Assembly: GCA_000023185.1 (NCBI GenBank)
Contig: CP001622.1
Span: forward strand, 2,666,001-2,730,000
Direction: 5' to 3'
Length of the DNA: 64,000 bases
Source of the DNA: Rhizobium leguminosarum bv. trifolii WSM1325
Lineage (GTDB): Bacteria > Pseudomonadota > Alphaproteobacteria > Rhizobiales > Rhizobiaceae
In this document: positions 8,696-16,490 of the stretch, in pieces
Layout: every line of letters starts with the position of its first letter
Numbering within the stretch: the stretch's first letter is position 1
The notes under the pieces: model-generated
Databases searched by the model: none
Seen by the model: the letters and a program-made list of their open reading frames with translations, nothing else
What the model was told of the DNA's origin: nothing
Position numbers and translations under genes: made by a program

Positions 8696-9130
8696 GTGAC
8701 ACCCACCCGCTACGCCTTCGTCAAAGCCAGTTGGCACGCCGACATCGTCGACCGCGCCCTTCATGGCTTCCATCAGCTTATTCCGCCCGAGCAGGTCGAC
8801 GTGTTCGACGTCCCCGGCGCATTCGAGATGCCGCTGCTTTCCCGCGATCTTGCGGCAACCGGACGTTACTGCGCGGTCATTGCCGCCGCCTTCGTCGTCG
8901 ACGGCGGAATCTACCGCCACGAATTCGTCGCCCAGGCCGTCGTCGATGGGCTGATGCGCGCCGGCATGGATACGGGCGTGCCGGTACTGTCGGTCTCACT
9001 GACGCCGCATCAGTATCAAGAAACCGAGCACCACAAGCAGATCTACCGCGCGCACTTCGTCGAGAAAGGCCGCGAAGCAGCAAAAGCGGCTCTGACGATC
9101 GGCAAAACGCGCGCCGCTCTTGCCGCGTAG
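8696..9130 (+). CDS. ribH2: 6,7-dimethyl-8-ribityllumazine synthase, type II
   Basis: This enzyme joins 5-amino-6-ribitylaminouracil with dihydroxybutanone phosphate to form lumazine, the penultimate step of riboflavin synthesis. The 144-residue protein shows VPGAFEMPLL (residues ~41-50), the AAAFVVDGGIYRHEFVAQAV active-site region and a C-terminal EKGREAAKAAL helix. The sequence is closer to the decameric type II enzymes known from Brucella and Mesorhizobium than to type I enzymes. It starts with GTG at 8696 after AAAGGAGA, and the FMN riboswitch directly upstream supports the function. It appears to be a single-gene unit, consistent with a paralogue outside the main rib operon. Confidence 0.92.
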   Translation: MTPTRYAFVKASWHADIVDRALHGFHQLIPPEQVDVFDVPGAFEMPLLSRDLAATGRYCAVIAAAFVVDGGIYRHEFVAQAVVDGLMRAGMDTGVPVLSVSLTPHQYQETEHHKQIYRAHFVEKGREAAKAALTIGKTRAALAA

Positions 9131-9167
9131 TCAGCGGTTCGACGAATAGAGGAACGCAGGAGATGAA

Positions 9168-9190
9168 GACGGCGGTGCACTCCCGCCGTC
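9168..9190 (+). terminator. Hairpin after ribH2, possible terminator
   Basis: A perfect stem, GACGGCGG against CCGCCGTC, lies in the convergent gap between ribH2 and the SDR gene. There is no T-run, so it may be a rho-independent-like or transcript-stabilising structure. Confidence 0.4.
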
Positions 9191-9197
9191 GACCGCA

Positions 9198-9968
9198 TCA
9201 GATCGACTTCACCTCGCCGCCATCCATGCGTAGCGCCGAGCCGGTCATCCAGCGGGCACCCGGCGACACCAGGAAGGCCATCAGTTCGGCGATTTCCTCC
9301 GGCTCGCCGTAGCGGGCGATGCCCGCCTGCTCGGGGAAATGCGCGGTCGCCTCCTCCACGCTCACACCGTGCAGCGGCGCCCAGTGCTCAAGATAGGAGC
9401 GGCGCCGGCCGGTCATGACGGGACCGGGCAGCACGCTGTTGACCTGCACGCCATCGGTGATGCCGCGATCGGAAAAGGCCTTGGCGAGTGCGACGATGGC
9501 AGCATTGATGGTACCGACCGCCGCATACGGCGCCTTCGGAAACACCGCCGAATTGCCCGACATCAAGACGACGGAGCCCTTCGCCTCTCTCAGCGCCGGC
9601 CATGCCGCAACCGTCAGGCGCCTCGCGCCGTGCAGCTTTAGCGCCAGCCCGTCTTCCCACTGCGCATCGGTCATCTCGAAAAGATCGATCTGCGGCACAC
9701 CGCCGGCGATGTTGAGCAGCGCATCGATGCGGCCAAAGGCGCCAAGCGCCTGATCGACCACGGCCTGCGCCGCTTCCGGCTCGGCGAGGTCGGCGCCGAT
9801 GACGAGGGCTTGCGCGCCGCCCGCCCTCACCGCCTGCGCGGTCTCCTCAAGATTGGCGCGGTTGCGGGCGACCAGCACCAGCGCGGAAAAATCGCGCGCG
9901 AGGCGCTGCGCCGTCGCCTGGCCGATACCCTGGCTGGCGCCGGTGATGATGGCAACTGTATCAGACAT
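9198..9968 (-). CDS. SDR-family oxidoreductase with altered catalytic motif
   Basis: The 256-residue protein has the Rossmann start TGASQGIG (residues 10-17) and a recognisable SDR fold, with LNIAGG in place of NNAG. The catalytic region has S140 and Y148, but the lysine four residues after the tyrosine is a glycine (Y148-AAV-G152). SDR enzymes normally need that lysine, so dehydrogenase activity is doubtful. ATG 9968 follows AGGAGAG. It lies downstream of the hydrolase gene in the same direction, 64 bp apart, and may be cotranscribed with it. The substrate is unknown. Confidence 0.85.
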   Translation of the reverse strand: MSDTVAIITGASQGIGQATAQRLARDFSALVLVARNRANLEETAQAVRAGGAQALVIGADLAEPEAAQAVVDQALGAFGRIDALLNIAGGVPQIDLFEMTDAQWEDGLALKLHGARRLTVAAWPALREAKGSVVLMSGNSAVFPKAPYAAVGTINAAIVALAKAFSDRGITDGVQVNSVLPGPVMTGRRRSYLEHWAPLHGVSVEEATAHFPEQAGIARYGEPEEIAELMAFLVSPGARWMTGSALRMDGGEVKSI

Positions 9969-10032
9969 GTCGTCTCTCCTGTTGGCTTGGGCGACCGCCC
10001 GCCCTTCCGGCGGGCAGCGCCTGGTTCTGCTC

Positions 10033-10878
10033 TCAGCGGGCCAGAAAATCGCGGATCGCAGCCGCGATCTCTGCGGCATGCGTTTCCAGCGCGAAGTGGC
10101 CGGTGTCGAGGAAGCGGACGACCGCATTGGGATTATCGCGCTTGAACGCCTCGGCGCCGGGCGGCAGGAAGAACGGATCGTTCTTGCCCCACACGGCCAG
10201 GAACGGCGGCTTGTGGGTGCGGAAATAATCCTGAAAGGCAGGATAGAGCGCGACATTGCTCTTGTAGTCGCCGAAGAGGTCGAGCTGTATGTCCTCGACG
10301 CCGGGCCGCGCCAGATAGAAATTGTCGAGCGAATAGCCGTCGGGCGAAACCGTCGTCGGATCGGCAACCCCATGCGTATATTGCCAGACCGTCGTTTCCG
10401 GCTGCAGCATCGCCTTCAGCGCATTGCGGTTCTCCTCGGACGCATCCTCCCAATAGGCCCGGATCGGGTTCCAGCCCTCGCTCAGGCCCTCGACATAGGC
10501 GTTGCCGTTCTGCGAGATGATCGCCATGATCCGGTCAGGATGTTTCACGGCCAGCCGGAAGCCGGTCGGCGCGCCGTAGTCGAACACATAGACGGCGTAA
10601 CGATCGAAGCCGACGACTTCGGTGAAACGATCGATGGTCGTGGCGATCCCGTCGAAAGTGGCGCCGCGTGCCGGCAGGTCGGATCGTCCGAAGCCCGGAA
10701 GATCGGGCGCGACGATGTGGAAGCGATCGGAGAGCAGCGGCATCAGGTCGCGGAACATGTGGCCGGCGCTCGGAAAGCCGTGCAGCAGGAGCAGCTTCGG
10801 AGCATCCGGCGAACCGGCCTCGCGATAGAAGATGTTGAAGCCGTCGACGTCGGCGGTGCGGTATCTGATGGTGGACAT
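10033..10878 (-). CDS. Alpha/beta hydrolase, haloalkane dehalogenase/epoxide hydrolase-like
   Basis: The 281-residue protein shows the oxyanion HGFPSAGHMF (residues ~33-42), the APDLPGFGRSD loop, and a nucleophile elbow with aspartate instead of serine (D100 in VFDYGAPTG). The C-terminal LDTGHFALETH carries the catalytic histidine. An Asp nucleophile is the hallmark of haloalkane dehalogenases and epoxide hydrolases, so it probably opens a C-halogen or epoxide bond. ATG 10878 follows AAAGGAGA. It is likely cotranscribed with the SDR gene downstream, while the TMEM175 gene lies just upstream on the same strand. Confidence 0.87.
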   Translation of the reverse strand: MSTIRYRTADVDGFNIFYREAGSPDAPKLLLLHGFPSAGHMFRDLMPLLSDRFHIVAPDLPGFGRSDLPARGATFDGIATTIDRFTEVVGFDRYAVYVFDYGAPTGFRLAVKHPDRIMAIISQNGNAYVEGLSEGWNPIRAYWEDASEENRNALKAMLQPETTVWQYTHGVADPTTVSPDGYSLDNFYLARPGVEDIQLDLFGDYKSNVALYPAFQDYFRTHKPPFLAVWGKNDPFFLPPGAEAFKRDNPNAVVRFLDTGHFALETHAAEIAAAIRDFLAR

Positions 10879-10924
10879 GACAGTCTCCTTTGCTGTGATA
10901 ACTTGATTGGTATTTCCGGTCTGG

Positions 10925-11524
10925 TTATTCCGCCTGCCCTTGCTGGCGGCTGTTGAAGATCTCCGGCTGGAGATAGAGAACGAGGGCGCAGCAGATCAGG
11001 AAGAAGCCGAGGAGCGGTACGAAGGGAGCAACGAGCCCCGCCACGGCAAAGATCGCCAGGCCGATGAGCGTCCGCCGGCGCGCCAGGCGGCGGGCGGGTT
11101 CCGGCATGGCGCCCGCCTCGGCTTGCGCGAATATCTCGCGCTCGAACATCAGATAGGCAGCATTGACCAGCACGAAGACCGCGGCATAGACGGCAACCGG
11201 CATCGGCGCGAGGCCGGTCCTCGCCATCCAGGCCGTCGTGAACGGCAGCAGCGACACCAGGAAGAGGTGCACGAAGTTGATCCAGATCAGCCGGGTAGAG
11301 GCAAAGCGCACCAGCCGCAGCAGGTGATGATGGTTGATCCAGATGATCGCGATGAACAGGTAGCTCAGCGCATAGCTGACCAGGATCGGCCAGAGCGAAA
11401 GCACGGCTGATATGTCGGGAACCTCGGGCGCCTTGAGCTCCAGCACCATGATGGTGATGATCACCGCGATCATGGCGTCTGAAAAGGCGCTCACCCGCTC
11501 GGTCGTCATCTTCTCTCCGTGCAT
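10925..11524 (-). CDS. TMEM175-family potassium channel-like membrane protein
   Basis: The 199-residue protein begins with the family signature RVSAFSDAMIAVIITIM (residues 10-26), where the FSD motif forms the channel's first pore helix in bacterial TMEM175. Further hydrophobic segments follow, about six in all, together with an INHHHLLRL loop typical of the DUF1211 family. Bacterial members are tetrameric K+-permeable channels of the inner membrane. The ATG at 11524 is chosen for a strong GAGGAGG site eight bases upstream. It lies in a same-strand run with the flanking hydrolase genes, but no functional link is evident. Confidence 0.85.
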   Translation of the reverse strand: MHGEKMTTERVSAFSDAMIAVIITIMVLELKAPEVPDISAVLSLWPILVSYALSYLFIAIIWINHHHLLRLVRFASTRLIWINFVHLFLVSLLPFTTAWMARTGLAPMPVAVYAAVFVLVNAAYLMFEREIFAQAEAGAMPEPARRLARRRTLIGLAIFAVAGLVAPFVPLLGFFLICCALVLYLQPEIFNSRQQGQAE

Positions 11525-11562
11525 CTCGATTTCCTCCTCATCCCTTGTTTTGACAGTTGAAT

Positions 11563-12273
11563 TCAGGCTGCCACCGCGGCGGCCGCCTCCCTGACGATGT
11601 CGAGCACGGCGGCAGGCGCCGTAACGATTGGCGTGTGATCGGCGGCGTGTGAGCGCACCCGCGCCTGCATGCGCTCGGCCATGAAGCGCTGATTGTCGGC
11701 AACGATCATCCGGTCCTGTTCCGCGATCAGGAACCAGGCCGGACGGTCCTTCCAGAGCGGGCGCGGCACGGGAACAGTGATGCAGGCCGGCGAGATCGGC
11801 CGCTGTACGGCGGCAAGCACCGCCTGCTCACCCGCCTCGGCATTCTGCGCGAATGCGGTGCTAAAAGCCTCTTGCGGCAGATAGATCAGGCCATGACTGT
11901 CGGGCGCGAGCTTCGGCGCCTTGGGGTGCGGCTCGCCGCGATAGAAGATATCGGCGACCGTCTCGCCTTCATCAGGTGCCAGGGCGGCGATATAGACCAG
12001 CGCCTTGACCTTCTCGTCCCGGGTCGCAGCGATCACCGCGCCGGCATAGGCATGGCCGACGAGAACCACCGGCCCGGTCACCCGCTCCAGCGTGTGCTCA
12101 AGGGCTGCGACATCGTCGCTGAAGGAGGTCAGCGGCAGCGGCACCGCGAACACGCTCAAGCCTTCGGCGGTGAGCGGCAGAATGATTTTTGTCCAGCTCG
12201 AACCATCCGCCCATGCGCCGTGGACAAATACGACATTCACACTGTTCGCGAGATTCACATTCTCGGGGGACAT
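11563..12273 (-). CDS. Alpha/beta hydrolase-fold protein lacking the nucleophile Ser
   Basis: The 236-residue protein has the fold's oxyanion motif VFVHGAWADGSSW (residues ~15-27), an acid D187 (AEQDRMI) and a histidine H213 (AADHTPI). The nucleophile elbow, however, reads G-H-A75-Y-A-G, with alanine where the related hydrolase at 57687-58454 has serine (G-H-S-Y-G-G). Classical serine hydrolysis is therefore unlikely; it may be a binding protein or use another chemistry. ATG 12273 follows AAGGAG. It is divergent from the CGNR regulator, which probably controls it. Confidence 0.85.
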   Translation of the reverse strand: MSPENVNLANSVNVVFVHGAWADGSSWTKIILPLTAEGLSVFAVPLPLTSFSDDVAALEHTLERVTGPVVLVGHAYAGAVIAATRDEKVKALVYIAALAPDEGETVADIFYRGEPHPKAPKLAPDSHGLIYLPQEAFSTAFAQNAEAGEQAVLAAVQRPISPACITVPVPRPLWKDRPAWFLIAEQDRMIVADNQRFMAERMQARVRSHAADHTPIVTAPAAVLDIVREAAAAVAA

Positions 12274-12297
12274 CAGCGTTCTCCTTGCTCTGCTAAA

Positions 12298-12370
12298 GTA
12301 ACCTATCTAATGTATTTATGACGGTTACTCCAAGAGCGCATAACTTGTCAAGCGCCTTTTAAGAGGTTAC
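12298..12370. promoter_or_regulatory. GGTTAC repeats in the divergent hydrolase/CGNR promoter region
   Basis: The gap between the two start codons (12273 and 12436) holds GTAACC at 12298-12303 and GGTTAC at 12323-12328, forming an inverted pair. A third GGTTAC lies at 12365-12370. These are candidate operators for the CGNR protein. This is inference from position and symmetry only. Confidence 0.4.
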
Positions 12371-12435
12371 ATATCACTCATGTCTTCGAGAGACCGCCAG
12401 CGGTGCACATCGTGGCGACCGGAACAGGAGTTATG

Positions 12436-13056
12436 ATGGACAACCGCTCACCTGCCCTTTTCGTCGGCGATGCGCTGGGACTGGATTTTTTGAATTCGAT
12501 CGCCACTCCGGTCGATACGCCAGTCGACTGGATCGATGATGGCAAAGGCCTGCTGCGCTGGCTGGAGCAGGCGGGGCTCGTCCCCCATGCGACGCTGGAG
12601 GCAATGCGAGCGCAGGCGCTGCCGGGCGAACTCGACAAGGTCGCAGACCAGGCAAGGAGCCTGCGCGAATGGTTCCGGGATTTCGTCCGCAGCCACAAGG
12701 GCCACCCTCTTCCGGCAAATGCCCTGGAGGAGTTGGAGCCGCTGAACCGCCTACTCGAACGTAACGAGGGCTTCAGCCGCATCATCGCAGGACATGCCGA
12801 TGCCACACTCGCACTTCAACCAATGCGCAAATGGCGCGCACCCGATGCGCTGCTGCTGCCGGTCGGCGAGGCGCTGGCGCAATTCGTCTGCACCGAGGAT
12901 TTCTCCACGGTGAAGGCCTGCGAAGGGCCGGCCTGCACGCTGCTCTTCGCCGACCACACCCGAGGCCACCGGCGGCGCTGGTGCAGTATGGCGATGTGCG
13001 GCAACCGCGCAAAACAGGCAGCTCACCGGCATCGGCTGAAGGCGGATCATGAGTGA
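12436..13056 (+). CDS. CGNR zinc-finger transcriptional regulator
   Basis: The 206-residue protein has an N-terminal ABATE-like region (residues ~8-130, starting ALFVGDALGLDFLNS). It ends with a CGNR zinc finger: C-x4-C in KACEGPACTLLF, then WCSMAMCGNRAKQAAHRHR. The four cysteines should bind one zinc, and the basic tail DNA. Such proteins are common in actinobacteria and proteobacteria as local regulators. ATG 12436 has AGGAG five bases upstream; an overlapping ATG at 12433 is too close. Divergence from the hydrolase gene at 12273 suggests that gene is the target. Confidence 0.88.
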   Translation: MDNRSPALFVGDALGLDFLNSIATPVDTPVDWIDDGKGLLRWLEQAGLVPHATLEAMRAQALPGELDKVADQARSLREWFRDFVRSHKGHPLPANALEELEPLNRLLERNEGFSRIIAGHADATLALQPMRKWRAPDALLLPVGEALAQFVCTEDFSTVKACEGPACTLLFADHTRGHRRRWCSMAMCGNRAKQAAHRHRLKADHE

Positions 13057-13243
13057 CGCGCCGTCTGCGGGATCTTCGCATGGCCAGGCCGGGATCTGCC
13101 TTCAACAGGAATGGGCGTGGAATCCGCCAATGCCAGCCAAATCAGACAGAATAATTGATTCGACGGCCTCACAGCGCTGTGGTCCACTGGCCGGTGACAT
13201 GTATCGCCATTCTTAACGCATCCAAAACGCCAAGGAGCTGAAG

Positions 13244-13933
13244 ATGAGCAATGCCATGCGCAGTGAAACCCCCATTGAGACCCCGAGAACACAGCCCGTC
13301 GACACCAAGCTCGAGGTCGTCGTCATCCCTGTTTCCGATGTCGACCGCGCCAAGCGTTTTTACGACGGCCTGGGTTGGCGGCTCGACGCCGACTTCGCCA
13401 ATGATGCCGATTTCCGTGTGATCCAGTTTACCCCGCCCGGCTCCGGCTGCGCGATCATCTTCGGCAAGAACGTCACCGCCGCGCCACCCGGCTCGGCCCA
13501 AGGCCTTTACCTTATCGTCTCCGACGTCGAGGCCGCCCGCCGTGATCTGATCGCCCGCGGCGTCGAGGTGAGCGAAGTGTTCCATGACGCGGCCGGCGTC
13601 TATGCCGGCAAGGACGAACCATACCTGTTCGGGCGGCTCCGCATTGCCGGCCGCGATCCCGATCACCGCAGCTATCGCTCCTTTGCCTCCTTCAAGGATC
13701 CCGATGGCAACGGCTGGCTGTTCCAGGAAGTCACCACGCGCCTGCCGGGACGCATCGACGCCGACGGGACGACATTCACGACCTCGACCGATCTCGCGTC
13801 AGCCATGCGCCGTGCGGCGACCGCGCACGGCGAACACGAGAAGCGAAACGGCGGCAAACACGACGACAACTGGCCGGACTGGTACGCCGAATACATGGTC
13901 AGCGAACAGGCCGGCAAGCAGCTACCTCTATAG
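13244..13933 (+). CDS. VOC (glyoxalase/bleomycin-resistance) family protein
   Basis: The 229-residue protein has a VOC fold in its first ~160 residues: VVVIPVSDVDRAKRFYDGLG opens the first beta-alpha-beta-beta-beta module, and SFKDPDGNGWLFQEV closes the second. The last 65 residues are polar and outside the fold, with a NWPDWYAEYMVSEQAG segment, unlike minimal glyoxalases. VOC members bind a metal and act in lyase, dioxygenase or resistance reactions; the reaction here is unknown. ATG 13244 follows AAGGAG. It stands alone, followed by a 26-bp perfect palindrome. Confidence 0.85.
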   Translation: MSNAMRSETPIETPRTQPVDTKLEVVVIPVSDVDRAKRFYDGLGWRLDADFANDADFRVIQFTPPGSGCAIIFGKNVTAAPPGSAQGLYLIVSDVEAARRDLIARGVEVSEVFHDAAGVYAGKDEPYLFGRLRIAGRDPDHRSYRSFASFKDPDGNGWLFQEVTTRLPGRIDADGTTFTTSTDLASAMRRAATAHGEHEKRNGGKHDDNWPDWYAEYMVSEQAGKQLPL

Positions 13934-13963
13934 GCGGTGACATCCTCTGAGAAGTAAGGGAAC

Positions 13964-13989
13964 TTCGGTATGGCGCGCGCCATACCGAA
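13964..13989 (+). terminator. 26-bp perfect palindrome after the VOC gene
   Basis: TTCGGTATGGC-GCGC-GCCATACCGAA is perfectly self-complementary and lies 31 bp after the stop codon. It has no T-run, so it may stop transcription weakly or protect the 3' end of the transcript. Confidence 0.4.
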
Positions 13990-14170
13990 ACGCTTTATCG
14001 TGTCTTCGCCACCAATCTCACCGGTCTCCTTGCCGACGTCAGGATGTCCCCCACCCTCTCGCTGTTGCAGTCAACCGATTATCCCGTCGGCTATATCGGC
14101 CCGGACGTCGGATATGAGTCCGCCTCGCGCATTGCGGCTTCGCGCCGGCCCCATCCGCGGGGCGCAGACC
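13985..14170 (+). pseudogene. Possible remnant of an AraC-type C-terminal domain
   Basis: Read in frame from 13981, this stretch gives a short peptide without a start codon that includes SLLQSTDYPVGYIG and PDVGYESASR. The latter matches the second helix-turn-helix of AraC regulators (usually xxVGYESxSAFxRAFxR). The match then breaks off and the first helix-turn-helix is missing. It is probably a decayed gene fragment; the resemblance is short and could be chance. Confidence 0.3.
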
Positions 14171-14201
14171 GAAGTCGGATATTGGGGTGCGCCGGAAGCC
14201 T

Positions 14202-15086
14202 TCATTGAGATGCGGGAGACTTCTGCGACGTTATCCAATCGGAAAATGCAAGCATGGCTGCTGTTGGCGGCCTCGATTGCAGCCGGGTAAGCCAATAGCT
14301 CCCCAATGATATGGTCGTCGGAAAAGGTTGTCTAACAGCCCCCGAGGATAGATGTCTGGAAAACATCGACGGCGGTGCCAGAGCGATCCCCAGTCCTTGC
14401 AGGGCCGCTTCCATCATGGCGAGGGAAGAGTCGAAAACGATACCGGCGTTTATCTGTGCCGCCGGAGGGACGTCCGCTGCGGTAAACCACGTGCTCCACT
14501 CGTCCGCCCTATAGCTCCGCAAAAGCGTCGCCTCGACCAGATCTGCAGGCGACTTTAAACGCTCGGCCAATTTGGGTGTGCACAGAGGAGAGAGCGGAGC
14601 GTCGAACAGACGCAGCGCCTCTGTGCCGTGCCAGGAGCCGCTGCCGAAGCGAATGGCAAAGTCCAGTCCCTCGGCCGCCATATCGACGCGATTATTGTTA
14701 GTCGAAACGCGCACATCAATGAACGGATGCTGCTGTTGAAAATCCGAAAGCCTTGGCAACAGCCAGCCGACGGCAAACGTCCCGACCACGCCCAGGAACA
14801 GCAATTCCCGAACCTGCCCGGCTTCAATCCGGTCCAGCATGATCGCCATCTGATCGAAGGAAATGGTCAAGGTCGGCAAAAGAGCTTCGCCTTCTGCGGT
14901 GATTTTCAAGCCCCTCGGGAGACGCTGAAAAAGGGCAGCCCCCAATCGCTTCTCCAGGCTTTTGACCTGCTGGCTGACAGCGGCCTGGGTAACACAAAGC
15001 TCGATCGCGGCGCGGGTGAAGCTGAGATGTCTCGCCGATGCTTCGAAGGCCCTCAAGCCATTTAAGGGGAGGAATTGCCGAACCAT
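14202..15086 (-). CDS. ampR: LysR regulator of the GcvA/AmpR subgroup
   Basis: The 294-residue protein has the characteristic subgroup start LPLNGLRAFEASARHLSFTRAA, with helix-turn-helix VTQAAVSQQVKSLEKRLGA at residues ~33-52 and an effector domain to the end. It is divergent from a class C beta-lactamase gene, the classical ampR-ampC arrangement; there AmpR activates ampC when muropeptides from cell-wall recycling accumulate. The distance between start codons is 123 bp. The LysR family is certain; the AmpR role rests on context and subgroup. Confidence 0.85.
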   Translation of the reverse strand: MVRQFLPLNGLRAFEASARHLSFTRAAIELCVTQAAVSQQVKSLEKRLGAALFQRLPRGLKITAEGEALLPTLTISFDQMAIMLDRIEAGQVRELLFLGVVGTFAVGWLLPRLSDFQQQHPFIDVRVSTNNNRVDMAAEGLDFAIRFGSGSWHGTEALRLFDAPLSPLCTPKLAERLKSPADLVEATLLRSYRADEWSTWFTAADVPPAAQINAGIVFDSSLAMMEAALQGLGIALAPPSMFSRHLSSGAVRQPFPTTISLGSYWLTRLQSRPPTAAMLAFSDWITSQKSPASQ

Positions 15087-15128
15087 CTTAGCCCTAGATT
15101 TTCTTGGATCTCCTCCGAGATATCATCG

Positions 15129-15143
15129 TTTGCTGCCGCAAAA
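15129..15143. promoter_or_regulatory. Candidate AmpR binding site
   Basis: TTTGC-TGCC-GCAAA, a palindrome with the LysR-type T-N11-A spacing (T15130, A15142), lies in the ampR-ampC gap about 67 bp before the ampC start. Proposed from position and symmetry. Confidence 0.4.
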
Positions 15144-15209
15144 CAGTGCCATTAAATGCCGTCCTCATGCGCCTTTGCGCTGATGAAAAGCTGCCTGCGG
15201 AGGATGAAA

Positions 15210-16367
15210 ATGAATCGTAATTGGATAAAAATTCTATCGGCCGCATTGGTCTCGACATGCATTTCCACAAGTGGCCTTGCGGCTGACGCGCTGAAACTGA
15301 AAGCCATCTCGGACGCCGCGATAAGACCAATCATGGATAAATACGGCATTCCGGGCATGGCTGTTGCCATCGCCGTTGACGGGCAGAACCACATCTTCAA
15401 CTACGGCGTCGAGTCGAAGGACACGAACAGGCCCGTCAGCCCGGCGACCATGTTCGAACTGGGATCGATCAGCAAAACCTTTACAGTCACCCTCACCTCC
15501 TACGCAGACGTGACCGGCCGACTTTCGCTGTCGGACAAGGCAAGCAAATATCTGCCGGCGATGAAGGGAAGGCCGTTCGGCGATGTCGTCCTGACGGATT
15601 TGGGCACCCATACGGCTGGTGGATTTCCGCTTCAAGTTCCCGATGAAGTCAAAACCGAGAAGCAACTGATGGAGTATCTCGCAACCTGGAAACCCTCATA
15701 TGCCGCCGGAACGCACCGGACATACGCCAATCCAAGCATCGGGATGCTTGGATATATAACGGCGAAAAGCATGAATGACGGTTTCGTCGCTTTGATGGAA
15801 GGCAAATTGTTTCCCTCCCTTGGATTGAAAAGCACGTTTATTGATGTGCCGAAATCGCGGATGGCGGATTATGCCCAAGGCTACAAGCGGAACGGCGAGC
15901 CGGCGCGGATGACACCTGCCATTCTTTCGTCCGAGGCCTATGGCGTGAAATCCACAGCAAGCGACATGATCCGGTTCATCGACGCGAACATGGGACTGGT
16001 CGAACTGGGCGATAAGCTCCAGCAGGCGATCAATAACACGCATAGGGGATACTTCGATGTCGGCGCGATGACCCAAGACCTTATTTGGGAGCAGTATTCC
16101 TATCCGGCGACGCTGACGACGTTGTTGGACAACAATTCCAGCGCGATGCTGAAGACCATTCCCGTCAAGCAACTGACGCCCGCAATGGAACCGCGCGAGG
16201 ATGTCTGGATCAATAAAACCGGCTCAACGAATGGTTTCGGCGCATATGTCGCGTTCATCCCGAAGGAGCGGCTCGGCATCGTCATTCTGGCCAACAAAAA
16301 CTATCCCAACGAGGATCGCGTCTCTGCCGCTTACCGGATACTGACTGATATAACGTCGGCGCGCTGA
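15210..16367 (+). CDS. ampC: Class C beta-lactamase
   Basis: This 385-residue periplasmic serine hydrolase opens beta-lactam rings. The signal peptide covers residues 1-25 (ending GLAAD). The three active-site motifs are complete: S86-I-S-K89 with the acylated serine, Y172-A-N174, and K336-T-G338. The length and motif spacing match class C enzymes rather than DD-peptidases. ATG 15210 follows GCGGAGG with a six-base gap; in-frame upstream starts would add a hydrophilic extension before the signal peptide. Expression is probably inducible through the divergent AmpR-like gene. Confidence 0.93.
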   Translation: MNRNWIKILSAALVSTCISTSGLAADALKLKAISDAAIRPIMDKYGIPGMAVAIAVDGQNHIFNYGVESKDTNRPVSPATMFELGSISKTFTVTLTSYADVTGRLSLSDKASKYLPAMKGRPFGDVVLTDLGTHTAGGFPLQVPDEVKTEKQLMEYLATWKPSYAAGTHRTYANPSIGMLGYITAKSMNDGFVALMEGKLFPSLGLKSTFIDVPKSRMADYAQGYKRNGEPARMTPAILSSEAYGVKSTASDMIRFIDANMGLVELGDKLQQAINNTHRGYFDVGAMTQDLIWEQYSYPATLTTLLDNNSSAMLKTIPVKQLTPAMEPREDVWINKTGSTNGFGAYVAFIPKERLGIVILANKNYPNEDRVSAAYRILTDITSAR

Positions 16368-16373
16368 CCCGGT

Positions 16374-16487
16374 AGAGCATGATGCCGAAAAGTGTACGCG
16401 GTTTTCGGACAACATCATGCTCTAACTATCTAATTCAGAACAGGATTGAGATTTTAGGCCGCCCCGGCCTAAAATCATCCTGTTCTG
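16374..16487. repeat. RIME-type intergenic mosaic element
   Basis: Two large palindromes follow each other: 16374-16423 (AGAGCATGATG against CATCATGCTCT, with inner CCGAAAA/TTTTCGG) and 16436-16487 (CAGAACAGGAT against ATCCTGTTCTG, with inner ATTTTAGGCC/GGCCTAAAAT). The 114-bp size and two-palindrome layout match the Rhizobium-specific RIME1 elements. It sits between the convergent ends of ampC and the DUF1194 gene and may terminate both. Confidence 0.75.
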
Positions 16488-16490
16488 GCA

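Noticed and set aside
9969..10373. N-terminal extension of the SDR frame at 9198
   Set aside because: It runs through the hydrolase gene in another frame; ATG 9968 has a good ribosome site and opens the Rossmann fold.
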